Source of the DNA: Acidimicrobiales bacterium
GTDB taxonomy: Bacteria; Actinomycetota; Acidimicrobiia; Acidimicrobiales; MedAcidi-G1
Length of the DNA: 46,516 nucleotides
Reading direction: 5' to 3'
Assembly (NCBI GenBank): GCA_030747595.1
Contig: JASLKK010000014.1
Coordinates: 1 to 46,516, forward strand
The translations under genes and the position numbers were made by a program. Positions 1 through 8,422 of the stretch are shown here, piece by piece (the stretch's first letter is position 1; each line of letters starts with the position of its first letter). Under the pieces are notes generated by a model, which was not told the DNA's origin, did not search any database, and saw only the letters and a program-made list of their open reading frames with translations.

Positions 1-39
1 ACGAGGAGGTCGTGGGTTCAAATCCCGCCTACCCGACCA
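1..39 (+). tRNA. 3' part of a tRNA, probably tRNA-Pro
   Basis: The window opens inside a tRNA. A T-arm is visible (stem 12-16 with 24-28, loop TTCAAAT at 17-23), followed by the 3' acceptor strand CTACCCG (29-35), discriminator A and an encoded CCA (37-39). The anticodon lies outside the window. The acceptor implies a C1:G72 pair with A73, a combination typical of bacterial tRNA-Pro, so the isotype is inferred and the tRNA itself is seen. Confidence 0.85.
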
Positions 40-91
40 GGGGGTCTCGGCAGGTTATTGAAAACGGCTCGGCAGGTTTCAACCACCCAAA

Positions 92-214
92 GTGGTCTCC
101 TTCGACTTGACCACGGTGAAGGAAGGCATCCTCGTCGACCAAGACGACAGCTACGAATGTGCCGACAACCCCGACGGCGACCACCACCAACTCAAACGAC
201 GCCGAGAATCGTGA
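92..214 (+). pseudogene. Possible gene remnant just downstream of the tRNA
   Basis: A short open frame from a GTG at 92 encodes about 40 residues ending in a charged Lys/Arg-rich tail (LKRRRES). The frame opens only after a stop at 59-61. There is no clear ribosome binding site and I recognise no family. Its composition (Asp/Glu-rich middle, basic end) looks protein-like. Its place directly after a tRNA 3' end fits the debris of an integrated element or a decayed gene. It could equally be chance. Confidence 0.2.
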
Positions 215-311
215 TGGTGACCGCATGTGGTGGTTTATGCACTGAACCGGTGGCGCTTCCGGTCCTCGATTGACCTGGTGAAACTGGGACTCCGGTTCTG
301 GGGTTGGCTGC

Positions 312-1178
312 TCAGCAGCCCCGACTGCCCGCATAGGCGAACGCAGCCCGGTCGGCGGTGGTTACCGAAGCCTTCCTATTGAGCCTGGGATACATGACCG
401 AGCCGTCATCGACGCTGTGGCCAATGCCGACTGCGTGGCCGAGTTCATGGATGAGGGTGGTCCGGATGAAGTCTCCACCTGTGTTCGTGTCGAGATCGTG
501 CTTGGTGAGGATCTCGTCGGAGAGCAGGACGATCGCCTGGAAGACGATGAGGCGGTCTACGACCTTCCGGTGCCAGACCTCGGCTGCACCGAGTTCGTGG
601 TCTTCGAGTAGGCCGGTGTCACGGTTGACCCAGATGATCTGGATGGTGTTGGGCTGGGGTGCCGGATTGTCTCCGACGGTGTGAGTTGAGTCAGTTGTCG
701 GGGTGAACTCCAGGCCGGTGAGTTCGCCAAGTTCGGTGATGGCATCCCGGGTGGCCAGGGCGGCAGCTGTGCTATCTGCCGAAGATTCGACGGTGTCGAC
801 CGTGACTCGGATCGGCGTGCAGTTGGGCCACAGGGCGGAACCGGTCTCATCGGCGAACATCGCCGTGCTCCCTGCAAGGGCGAGTCCGGAGGCTGGATCG
901 TTGTCGACCCGGTCGGCGCGGCGGGTGGTGCCAGCCCCGGTGAGGGTAAGGAGGTTGCGCACGGACACCGGAAGCTCGACTCGCCATTTCCGGTCAGCCG
1001 GGTTGTTGGCCCAGGCGTAGGCCTCGTTGTTGGCCCGGTCGTGCAACTCGTGGTCGCCCTGGTCGGGTGTCGGCGAATCTTGCGAGAGAAGCGCACCGGA
1101 AAAGGAGCTGACGAGGAGGGCGGTGGCCACCAGGCCGAGGCCAAGTCGCTTGGCGGGAAGTCGTTTACGATAACTCAT
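312..1178 (-). CDS. Secreted matrixin-like zinc metalloprotease
   Basis: A 288-residue protein with an N-terminal signal sequence: basic RKRLPAKR, then a hydrophobic run to about residue 30. Near the C terminus it carries HELGHAVGIGH (residues 244-254), the metzincin zinc site HExxHxxGxxH, followed by SVMYP (260-264), the Met-turn of the matrixin/M10 group. The middle 150 residues match no domain I know and may be a prodomain or substrate region. It is probably exported and cleaves protein or peptide outside the cell. The ATG at 1178 sits at the expected transcription start of a near-perfect promoter, so the mRNA is likely leaderless. A divergent TetR regulator lies 250 bp away. Family call is firm; substrate unknown. 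Confidence 0.85.
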   Translation of the reverse strand: MSYRKRLPAKRLGLGLVATALLVSSFSGALLSQDSPTPDQGDHELHDRANNEAYAWANNPADRKWRVELPVSVRNLLTLTGAGTTRRADRVDNDPASGLALAGSTAMFADETGSALWPNCTPIRVTVDTVESSADSTAAALATRDAITELGELTGLEFTPTTDSTHTVGDNPAPQPNTIQIIWVNRDTGLLEDHELGAAEVWHRKVVDRLIVFQAIVLLSDEILTKHDLDTNTGGDFIRTTLIHELGHAVGIGHSVDDGSVMYPRLNRKASVTTADRAAFAYAGSRGC

Positions 1179-1198
1179 ACCGTTATTATATGACGGTA
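1178..1198. promoter_or_regulatory. Inverted repeat overlapping the -10 box (candidate operator)
   Basis: TACCGT (1178-1183) and ACGGTA (1193-1198) form a perfect 6-bp inverted repeat with a 9-nt centre. It covers the -10 box and the start codon of the metalloprotease. A bound protein would block transcription. The divergent TetR gene at 1431 is the natural candidate ligand. Further CGTTAT-like copies at 1222-1228 and 1235-1240 may be weaker half-sites. Confidence 0.55.
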
Positions 1199-1212
1199 AT
1201 CATGTTTGTCAA
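1185..1212 (-). promoter_or_regulatory. Consensus sigma-70-type promoter of the metalloprotease
   Basis: On the minus strand TTGACA (1212-1207) and TATAAT (1190-1185) are both perfect and lie 16 nt apart. The predicted start falls about 7 nt downstream, at or next to the A of the ATG at 1178, implying a leaderless transcript. This is a strikingly strong promoter for a high-GC genome and suggests tight control by a repressor. Confidence 0.8.
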
Positions 1213-1299
1213 CACTATTTTCGGTTATCTTTTTCGTTATTGTTTTGCGTCTATATCCGTTGGCGTATAAGGTGTCTCCCAGAGGATGGAGGTATCCAG

Positions 1300-1428
1300 A
1301 TGGCACTAGAGCTTGTTGACCTAGCACCGGACTTTGCAGTTTCGACTACCAACGGGGCGATCCGCTTCCCCGACGGATGGGACACCCAACGCCCGTTCCT
1401 CCGCGTCGTCGCGCAGCCCCGGGGCTGA
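1300..1428 (+). CDS. Truncated peroxiredoxin-like stub (42 aa)
   Basis: ATG at 1300 follows a good purine-rich ribosome binding site (GGATGGAGGT around 1284-1293). The first 30 residues (MALELVDLAPDFAVSTTNGA) resemble the start of AhpC/TSA peroxiredoxins, which open with an x-LGDxAPDF-x-TTxG pattern. The frame ends at TGA 1426-1428 before any peroxidatic cysteine, so it cannot be a working peroxiredoxin. The stop lies 2 nt before the GTG of the TetR gene, so it may now act as a leader peptide coupling translation to the regulator. A decayed gene fused upstream of tetR is the simplest explanation. Confidence 0.5.
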   Translation: MALELVDLAPDFAVSTTNGAIRFPDGWDTQRPFLRVVAQPRG

Positions 1429-1430
1429 CC

Positions 1431-2009
1431 GTGTCCCGCCCCCGAGACCCGGAACTCGACGCCAAGATCATCGAGGCGGCAACCGAGGAGTTCCACGCCG
1501 TCGGCTATGGCTCCATGAGCCTGGGGTCGATTGCCGTCCGGGCCGGTGTCCGCCCCGGTGCCGTCTACACCCGTTTCCGGGACAAACGCGATGTGTTACG
1601 AGCCATCCTCGAACATGTCTCAACCCTTCGGGCGGAACGGATACGAAACCTCCCCGGCGACGACCCCTACGAGAACCTTCTGTACGCCACTCGCGAGACG
1701 CATACTTCGGTCTCCTGGGAACACGCCTTCACAATCCCGGCCCTGGCGCTCATGGGCACCGAGGAGGCCAACGAGGTCCGGGATCTGATCCGCGACGACA
1801 TGGCCCGTAACCGCCATATGGAACTTCTCCGCCCAGCACTCAAGCAGGCTGTTGCCGCAGGAGTCCTGCCGGACAACATGTCCGTCAACTACGCGTCAGC
1901 AATGATCCTCGGCGCCTACTTCACCTTCAGACTCGGCGTCGACTCCGAGCACTGGCCCGCCGACATGCCCGAAAAGCTCCTGCAAACTCTTGGAGCGAAG
2001 GCCCCTTAA
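1431..2009 (+). CDS. TetR-family transcriptional regulator
   Basis: 192 residues from the GTG at 1431. The N-terminal segment (residues about 7-55) has the TetR helix-turn-helix pattern: an IIEAATEEFHAVGY helix, then SLGSIAVRAGVRPGAVYTRFRDK, where the recognition helix ends in the usual YxxFxxK. The rest is an all-helical ligand and dimer domain with no recognisable ligand signature. The longer frame from 1377 overlaps the upstream stub, and the GTG start directly after its stop fits the TetR N terminus better. It probably represses the divergent metalloprotease through the inverted repeat at 1178-1198, and perhaps itself. A weak promoter (TTGCGT 1245-1250, TATAAG 1266-1271) precedes the stub. 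Confidence 0.85.
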   Translation: MSRPRDPELDAKIIEAATEEFHAVGYGSMSLGSIAVRAGVRPGAVYTRFRDKRDVLRAILEHVSTLRAERIRNLPGDDPYENLLYATRETHTSVSWEHAFTIPALALMGTEEANEVRDLIRDDMARNRHMELLRPALKQAVAAGVLPDNMSVNYASAMILGAYFTFRLGVDSEHWPADMPEKLLQTLGAKAP

Positions 2010-2139
2010 ACCTCCACCGACTACCACGACCCTGACCAAGGACGACGGTTCGACCGTGCAGGTCTCCAAGTGCCCGAACGACCACGGAAAGATCAAGTCC
2101 CCACTGTGTTGTGGCGCCGACATGGCGTGCGCTTTCTGA
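1990..2139 (+). CDS. Possible small cysteine-motif protein
   Basis: A frame overlapping the 3' end of tetR continues into the intergenic space and stops at TGA 2137-2139. Downstream of tetR it encodes a compact stretch, VQVSKCPNDHGKIKSP followed by LCCGADMACAF. The spacing Cys-x3-His...Cys-Cys-Gly-x2-Met resembles small metal-binding knuckles such as the CCGxxM element of desulfoferrodoxin-type domains. A TTG at 1990 is the nearest in-frame start; a GTG lies further in, and neither has a convincing ribosome binding site. Could be a real micro-protein translated by coupling to tetR, or a remnant. No function is assigned. Confidence 0.3.
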   Translation: MERRPLKPPPTTTTLTKDDGSTVQVSKCPNDHGKIKSPLCCGADMACAF

Positions 2140-2151
2140 ACAGACTCCTGA

Positions 2152-2172
2152 TCCGGACCTGACGGGTCCGGA
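2152..2172. terminator. Hairpin between convergent genes
   Basis: TCCGGACC (2152-2159) and GGTCCGGA (2165-2172) form a perfect 8-bp stem with a 5-nt loop, placed between the convergent tetR and methyltransferase genes. There is no T-run on either strand, so it may be a weak bidirectional terminator or an mRNA 3'-end stabiliser. Confidence 0.5.
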
Positions 2173-2184
2173 CGTTCTGACAGG

Positions 2185-2841
2185 TCAGCGAAGACGGAAT
2201 ACGGCGACCGGCGACGTCTGGTCAACGTTGGGTCCGGCACCGTAGGTGACCACCCGATGGATGGTCGGCTCGATGATGGTTCCGGCGGCCACATCAGTGG
2301 CGAACCGGGCCTCGAAGCCGTGGGCCGTGAAGTGGTCGGGGTTGATTCCGATGGCGAACAGCGCCCCTGGCCGGGCAATGCGATACAGCTCGTCGAACGC
2401 GTCGGGCCCCACATGGCCATGGGTGAACGTGCCACAACTGACAACGGCCCCGTAGGAATTGCCGACCAGGGGCAGCACGGCTGTCAGGTCGCCCACGTGG
2501 AGACTCGAGTAGACGGCCTCGCCCGACGCTGTCGACTTGGTGCCAGCCTGCTCCAACATCTCCGGCGACAAGTCGAGGCCGTCGAGTAGTGACGGGCAGC
2601 GGTGGTCGAGCCGCAACGCCTCACCGACCAGACCGGTGCCGCAACCGACATCGAGCACCGGCCCGTCGTCAGGAGTCGCCGAGGCGAGAAAGGCCCCTGC
2701 TACCCCGAGGTGGTATTGGTAGGCGTTCTCCTTGATGAACCCCGATTCGTAGCTGTCGGCCCACCGGGCGTACAGGTTTCGGTTGTCGTCCGGAGTCTCG
2801 ACCGCGTAGGCATCAGCCAGGTCGAAATCGCCGTCACCCAT
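2185..2841 (-). CDS. Class I SAM-dependent methyltransferase
   Basis: 218 residues. Motif I, VLDVGCGTG (residues 62-70), marks the S-adenosylmethionine site. It is followed by LDGLDLSPEMLEQA (motif II, acidic residue for the ribose) and a later VGDLT segment. The overall layout is the Methyltransf_11/25 Rossmann fold of small-molecule methyltransferases. The N-terminal YARWADSYESG segment resembles Williams-Beuren-type (WBSCR27-like) methyltransferases. Strong ribosome binding site GGAGGTGGAG before the ATG. The substrate cannot be read from sequence. It stands alone, convergent with tetR. Confidence 0.85.
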   Translation of the reverse strand: MGDGDFDLADAYAVETPDDNRNLYARWADSYESGFIKENAYQYHLGVAGAFLASATPDDGPVLDVGCGTGLVGEALRLDHRCPSLLDGLDLSPEMLEQAGTKSTASGEAVYSSLHVGDLTAVLPLVGNSYGAVVSCGTFTHGHVGPDAFDELYRIARPGALFAIGINPDHFTAHGFEARFATDVAAGTIIEPTIHRVVTYGAGPNVDQTSPVAVFRLR

Positions 2842-3045
2842 CTACTCCACCTCCCCCTCGAATTGATCATTGAGCCCATGGACCCCCCCACAGGAGGGAG
2901 GGTGAAAGATCTATCCGAGGGCTCGGAGTAGCACAAGGCCTCCGAGCTTTCGGAAACGCACCACTTGCCTCCCCGGAACGCGACGGAGCCGGGGCATTGG
3001 CCCCGACTCCGATTCGCGTGTTGGTTCGCCCCGAAAGGCGCCCGA

Positions 3046-3300
3046 TCAGGCAGCGAGATCCAAATCGGCGATGTCCCGGTTGGCCTCGGTGTCGGCCGCC
3101 TTGTGAACGGGCGGAACCGGACGCTGCCGGTCAGCCACCATCTGCTGTCCGAGGGACATGATCGTCCGCACGGCCCGGTCGTTGAAACCGGCGAAGTGGC
3201 CGTAGCCGGCAGCCTGGTTCAGGGCCAGAAAGAGGTCCTGCTGTGGGTGCCGGAGGTTGTGGAATGAACGGTTGCTGGAACGCAGCTTGTTGGAACGCAT
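3046..3300 (-). CDS. Hypothetical protein (84 aa)
   Basis: A frame from ATG 3300 encoding a soluble, Gln/Arg/His-rich protein with a helical middle (LFLALNQAAGYGHFAGF) and an acidic end (IADLDLAA). I recognise no family. The frame stays open upstream to about 3513, but that part is low-complexity Ser/Thr/Arg and reads like noncoding sequence, so the internal ATG is preferred. The ribosome binding site is weak. A perfect 12-bp palindrome CGACGGCCGTCG (3325-3336) lies just upstream and could be an operator. Confidence 0.4.
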   Translation of the reverse strand: MRSNKLRSSNRSFHNLRHPQQDLFLALNQAAGYGHFAGFNDRAVRTIMSLGQQMVADRQRPVPPVHKAADTEANRDIADLDLAA

Positions 3301-3534
3301 GGCTTGCTCTGTTTCACTGTGGTCCGACGGCCGTCGTCCGGATTCGGCCGGAGGGCTCGTCGAAGCTGTTGTTGTGTCTGACCTGCTCCGATGGCCCCTC
3401 CATTTGGAAGTTACCCATCGGTAGATCGCTGCATAGATTCTGGGGCATGGGTCACGCGAATCCACGGCGACTGTGGTCACAGGTGACCCCGGTCGCACCC
3501 CGTTACTGGGCAACCGACCGTGGCTATCCGACGG

Positions 3535-5052
3535 TCAGGTGCCGAGGACGATCATTCCTCCGGGCAGTGCCAGATGGTCCGAGAGTTCCTGCTCGTCGGT
3601 GGCCATCCGCCAGTCCAGGAGAGCCGCCGCGTACCCGGCCATCAACGGATGGTCGCTAAGGGGTTCGCACTCATCCGGATCACCCTCAAGGTCGAAGAAG
3701 ATCGGCGCCATCCCGGCGAAGTGCACGTACTTGCCTCGGTGGTCCCGGTGCACCGCAAGGTTGCACAGGTGACCGTCCAGTCCATCCAACTCCCTGGAAC
3801 CAGCCCACGCCCGGAAGTCGAATTCCCAATGCGCAGCGGTACGCCAGCCGTCCGGCAGACCACCGTCGGCAACCGATCCGTTGAGGAAGGGCCGCAGTGA
3901 CCGGCCCTGACACTGCCGGGGCACCTCGACACCGGCCAGGTCGAGCACCGTGGGCATCACGTCGATGTTCTCGGTGAAGTCCTTCACCACCTGGCCCGCC
4001 CCACCGATACAGGCCGTTTCGATTCCGGTGCCTCCAGGAGCGCGGACGATCAACGGGATGTAGAACGCCTGATCGTGGAACCCCAACTTTGACATGAGGC
4101 CGTGGTCCCCGAGCATCTCGCCATGGTCCGAGGTCACAACCACCACGGTTTCGTCGGTGGCCCCCAGATCGTCCAGAGCCGTGAGGAGGCGGCCCACCTG
4201 GGCGTCGACCTCGGCCATCATCCCGTAGTAGGTGGCCCGCACCTGCCGGAGGTCAAGGTCGTCACCCGGCGGCCGATAGGCACCGAAGGCGCGCGCGGCG
4301 GCCACGAACGGATGGGTATCGACTCCGCCGTCCACGAGAGGATCGGGCACTGTCGCTGGATCAACGAGATCGTGGTAAGGCGCTGGCGCCGTGAACGGTG
4401 GGTGAGGCCGGTAGATCGACGCGTGGACAAACCACGGGTCGCCGACGCCCTCCAGCCGAGCCAGTTCGTCGATCACCTCCCCGACCAGGAACGCCGTCTC
4501 GGTCTCCTCGGCGGCAAACGGTGGCGGCGGCCACGACGCCCCCCGACCCACCGGGATGGCCACGTCGTCTCGGGGGCGCAGAAACCGCTCGCGATCCGAC
4601 ACGTCGTGACCCCGGGCCTCCAGCCACCGGTACCAGGGTTCCCGATGTTCGGGTAGGTCAAGCCCCACCCGAAACCCGGGCAGCGGACCCTCGTAGTCCC
4701 CGAGCCTCGGATCCCCCGCGGGCACGGTGCGCGGGTCGACCGTGGTGTCGGTGTGGCCGAACAGCACCGGGTCGTACCCCGCGGACCGCATGGCCAGGGC
4801 CACGTTGGTGAAGCGGGCGTCCAGCGGGGTGCCGTTCAGAACCGACCGGTGCACGTGCTGGTAGGTGCCGGTAAGCAAGCTGGCCCGACTGGGTCCGCAC
4901 GGCGCTGCCTGCGCGAAGTGCGAAGCGAACCGCACCCCCTCCGCGGCAAGACGGTCCAGGTTCGGGGTGGACACCGATGGGTGGCCAGCCGCCGAAAGGC
5001 AGTCACCACGCCACTGGTCCAGGGTCACCAGCAGAACGTTTGGTCGTCGCAT
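3535..5052 (-). CDS. Sulfatase-superfamily hydrolase, phosphonate monoester hydrolase-like
   Basis: 505 residues of the alkaline phosphatase/arylsulfatase fold. The metal-site Asp is in the LLVTLDQWRGD start (D12), and the catalytic motif CGPSRASLLTG begins at Cys52. C-x-P-S-R is the site where Cys is converted to formylglycine. TSDHGEMLGDHG (around D309/H310) supplies the second metal ligands. The segments around the active site (PCGPSRASLLTG, YRPHPPF, the C-terminal KYVHFAGMAPIFFDLEGDP) match what I remember of Rhizobium/Burkholderia phosphonate monoester hydrolases better than classic arylsulfatases. There is no signal peptide, so it is probably cytoplasmic and may cleave phospho- or sulfodiesters. 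It needs a formylglycine-generating enzyme from elsewhere. Monocistronic, divergent from the EamA gene. Confidence 0.85.
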   Translation of the reverse strand: MRRPNVLLVTLDQWRGDCLSAAGHPSVSTPNLDRLAAEGVRFASHFAQAAPCGPSRASLLTGTYQHVHRSVLNGTPLDARFTNVALAMRSAGYDPVLFGHTDTTVDPRTVPAGDPRLGDYEGPLPGFRVGLDLPEHREPWYRWLEARGHDVSDRERFLRPRDDVAIPVGRGASWPPPPFAAEETETAFLVGEVIDELARLEGVGDPWFVHASIYRPHPPFTAPAPYHDLVDPATVPDPLVDGGVDTHPFVAAARAFGAYRPPGDDLDLRQVRATYYGMMAEVDAQVGRLLTALDDLGATDETVVVVTSDHGEMLGDHGLMSKLGFHDQAFYIPLIVRAPGGTGIETACIGGAGQVVKDFTENIDVMPTVLDLAGVEVPRQCQGRSLRPFLNGSVADGGLPDGWRTAAHWEFDFRAWAGSRELDGLDGHLCNLAVHRDHRGKYVHFAGMAPIFFDLEGDPDECEPLSDHPLMAGYAAALLDWRMATDEQELSDHLALPGGMIVLGT

Positions 5053-5125
5053 CGTCTCGCATACTGCCAGCCCCGCCGACTCCCGGACAGCAGGTGGCGA
5101 ACGCGACCGCCACTAACGTCCGGCG

Positions 5126-6058
5126 ATGACTAGGTCACCAACCGTGCGGTCCCTCAGGGACCGGATCCCCCGATCCGGACGACCCCTCGGCCTGCTGCTG
5201 GCCTTCACCGGGATGTTCCTGGTCTCCACCGACGCCCTATTGGTTCGGGTGGCAGAACGCGACTCTGCGGTCGACGGCTGGACTATCGCCTGCATGGTCG
5301 GCCTCTTCTCCTCGCCGGTGGCCTGGAGTCTGGCCGTCCGGAACATCGGTCGCGATTTTGGACATGAGCTGGTCCGGTGGCGACGCCCACTCCTGGCGAC
5401 CGGGCTGCTGGGCGCGGTCGGCACCACGTCATTCCTGACCGCGGTGACCCTGACTGCCACATCCAACGTGGTGGCCATTATCGCCTCGGGGCCCATTTTC
5501 GCTGCCGTCCTGGCCCGGATAGCCCTCCATGAGCGCACCTCGATGCGAACCTGGCGGGCAATTGGCCTGACCCTGATCGGCATCGTGGTGATCGTCGGAG
5601 GGTCGATGGCAAGCGGGGGCATCGCCGGCGACCTGATAGCCCTGCTAGCCATCATGGTCTTCGCCGTCAACCTCGTGCTCTGGCGTAAGTATCCCAACCT
5701 GCCCCGTACCCTGGTGGTCGCCGTCACCGCCACCTGTACCTTCCTGCTCACCGCCGTCCCGGCTGATACGAACCTTCTGGACCGTCGGGCTCTGCTAGCC
5801 ACGCTGGCCATGGGCGGGCTCTTCGGACCGATCGCCCGGCTGTGCATGTCGACGGCCACCCGCCACGCCCCACCTGCCGAGGTCAGCCTCTTCACACCCG
5901 TGGAGACGGTCGCCGCTTCGCTGTGGGTTTGGCTGTGGTTCGACGAAGTACCGGCTACCCCGACGTTCATCGGCGGCGTCATCGTGGTGGCATCTGTGTT
6001 CTACGGACTGACCGGTCCGGCCCGCGAGGTCGACCCTGAACCCCCGAGGCAAGCATGA
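5126..6058 (+). CDS. EamA/DMT-family transporter
   Basis: 310 residues with about ten hydrophobic segments in the two-EamA-repeat pattern (first repeat about 18-150, second about 165-295). It starts with an Arg-rich cytoplasmic end and opens on GLLLAFTGMFLVSTDALLVRVAE. The drug/metabolite transporter superfamily covers exporters of amino acids and small metabolites; the substrate is not deducible. It overlaps the next gene by ATGA at 6055-6058, so the two are translationally coupled. A link between a metabolite exporter and an aminoacyl-tRNA proofreading protein hints at an amino acid or analogue substrate, but this is inference. Confidence 0.85.
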   Translation: MTRSPTVRSLRDRIPRSGRPLGLLLAFTGMFLVSTDALLVRVAERDSAVDGWTIACMVGLFSSPVAWSLAVRNIGRDFGHELVRWRRPLLATGLLGAVGTTSFLTAVTLTATSNVVAIIASGPIFAAVLARIALHERTSMRTWRAIGLTLIGIVVIVGGSMASGGIAGDLIALLAIMVFAVNLVLWRKYPNLPRTLVVAVTATCTFLLTAVPADTNLLDRRALLATLAMGGLFGPIARLCMSTATRHAPPAEVSLFTPVETVAASLWVWLWFDEVPATPTFIGGVIVVASVFYGLTGPAREVDPEPPRQA

Positions 6059-6579
6059 CCCCACCCCACAACGCGTCAGATCCGGTGCTCAACCAGTTGG
6101 CAGCACTGGATATCGAACACGAGGTGATGGCGTGCGATCCCGCCCTGGCCGACACGGCCGACTTCTGTGCCGCCTACAACATCGACCCCGCAGATTCAGC
6201 CAACGCCATCCTGGTGGCCGGCAAGGCCCGCGAAGGCGAGGAAAGGCCCTTCGCCCTCTGCCTGGTGCTGGCCACACACCGCCTCGACGTCAACGGCACC
6301 GTCCGCCGGCGGCTGGGCTCCCGTAAGGCCTCGTTCGCCGGAGCCGACGAGACGGCGACCCTGACTGGCATGCAGATCGGTGGCGTCACGCCGTTCGGGC
6401 TGCCCGACGGCTGCACCGTTCCTATCTGGATCGATGCCGATGTGATGGCCCGGAACCGGGTAGTGGTCGGTGGCGGCTCGCGCGACCGCAAGCTGCTGCT
6501 TCCTCCGGTCGGGCTGCTGGCCCTTCCGGGAGCCGAGGCGGTCAACGACCTGGCACGCCTCGTCCCTCCGCAGCCCTAG
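6055..6579 (+). CDS. YbaK/ProX-type aminoacyl-tRNA deacylase
   Basis: 174 residues spanning the YbaK/aminoacyl-tRNA-synthetase-associated domain. Seen features are the lysine-containing NAILVAGK segment, a central RRRLGSRKASFA helix region, and the hallmark GGVTPFGLP loop followed by a strand (VPIWID). Family members hydrolyse mischarged tRNAs such as Cys-tRNA(Pro) or Ala-tRNA(Pro). It may instead act on another mischarged species. Starts inside the stop codon of the EamA transporter, so the two are made together. Length is usual for the family. Confidence 0.85.
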   Translation: MTPPHNASDPVLNQLAALDIEHEVMACDPALADTADFCAAYNIDPADSANAILVAGKAREGEERPFALCLVLATHRLDVNGTVRRRLGSRKASFAGADETATLTGMQIGGVTPFGLPDGCTVPIWIDADVMARNRVVVGGGSRDRKLLLPPVGLLALPGAEAVNDLARLVPPQP

Positions 6580-6638
6580 CCCGAGGTCTGATCACCGGTA
6601 GTCCGGATTAGCCCGACCGACCGGGTCGGAACGCAGTC

Positions 6639-6965
6639 TTAGGAACGCGTCAGGTGTCGGGCCAGTGCGTCACGGGCGCTGCCCGGAGGCGCCTCGTCGA
6701 CCAGGTGGCGCACGGTGTCGCCCCGCCCGAGTGCTGCCAGCAGGTCGGCGGCCATGATGTCCACGATGCACAGACTGTCCAGCCGGGTGCCTTCGGTGAG
6801 CGGGTCCGCGATCAGACCGTCGATCGCCGGGCCGGCCGCCAACTCGGCCCGAACCAACTTGATCGCCGCGGCCTCTAACTCGTCGAGCGCGTCGAGGGCC
6901 CGCATGACCTGGGTCGCCTGACCTCTTGGGAGGAGGCCTTCAGATTCCAAATCATCGGTCGACAC
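6639..6965 (-). CDS. Hypothetical helical protein (108 aa)
   Basis: GTG at 6965 opens a frame encoding an acidic, Ala/Leu-rich, mostly helical protein. A long predicted helix runs from TQVMRALDALDELEAAAIKL onward, and a second from SLCIVDIMAADLLAALG. No family recognised. Upstream extension of the frame to 7292 is the mirror of mazG and is not real. It is divergent from mazG with only 77 bp between, so the two may share a control region. The codon pattern looks coding. Confidence 0.55.
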   Translation of the reverse strand: MSTDDLESEGLLPRGQATQVMRALDALDELEAAAIKLVRAELAAGPAIDGLIADPLTEGTRLDSLCIVDIMAADLLAALGRGDTVRHLVDEAPPGSARDALARHLTRS

Positions 6966-7042
6966 CCGTTGAGTGTGGATCGAACACACGCGCGATCGGT
7001 GGATGCCCGCTGATCTGCCCGGCGACCGGTACCGTCCGCCTT

Positions 7043-7294
7043 GTGGAACTTGCCGAAGTGCAGACGCTGGTGGAAGATCTTTACGGCGAGGTCGACCGGG
7101 CTCGGGGAATCCCGGCCTCCGTGGCCTGGCTCTGCGAGGAACTCGGCGAGCTGGCTCAGGCCACCCGTAAGGGCACGACCGAGCAGCAGCTCCACGAGTT
7201 GGGCGACGTGATGGCTTGGTTGGCCAGCTTGGCCAACCAATTGGGCTTGTCGCTGGACGAGGCGATGGCCCGCTATGTGACGGACCCTCCATAG
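7043..7294 (+). CDS. MazG-like nucleotide pyrophosphohydrolase (short form)
   Basis: 83 residues from GTG 7043. It carries the all-alpha NTP pyrophosphatase signature: EELGELAQA (E-E-x-x-E) and, 20 residues later, ELGDVMAWL (E-x-x-D), the acidic set that binds magnesium. This single small domain resembles MazG-like/dCTPase-type house-cleaning enzymes that remove non-canonical or excess NTPs. An upstream in-frame ATG at 6926 would add about 39 residues overlapping the divergent gene; the shorter GTG start matches the domain edge. Substrate nucleotide unknown. Confidence 0.75.
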   Translation: MELAEVQTLVEDLYGEVDRARGIPASVAWLCEELGELAQATRKGTTEQQLHELGDVMAWLASLANQLGLSLDEAMARYVTDPP

Positions 7295-7324
7295 ACCGGC
7301 CCCGGCAATAGGCCGGAATCGGGT

Positions 7325-8422
<1,098 letters not shown>

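Noticed and set aside
29-334. Minus-strand frame at the left edge
   Set aside because: It overlaps the tRNA and the end of the metalloprotease gene and shows no domain.
1426-1428. TGA ending the peroxiredoxin stub as another Sec codon
   Set aside because: Downstream sequence in that frame is the mirror of the TetR gene, with no peroxiredoxin similarity and no clear SECIS hairpin.
2971-2994. CCCCGG/CCGGGG hairpin downstream of the 84-aa gene
   Set aside because: 12-nt loop, no T-run, and competing pairings in GC-rich sequence.
5113-5982. 289-codon frame antisense to the EamA transporter
   Set aside because: Arg/Thr/Ser-rich composition without membrane or domain pattern; shadow frame.
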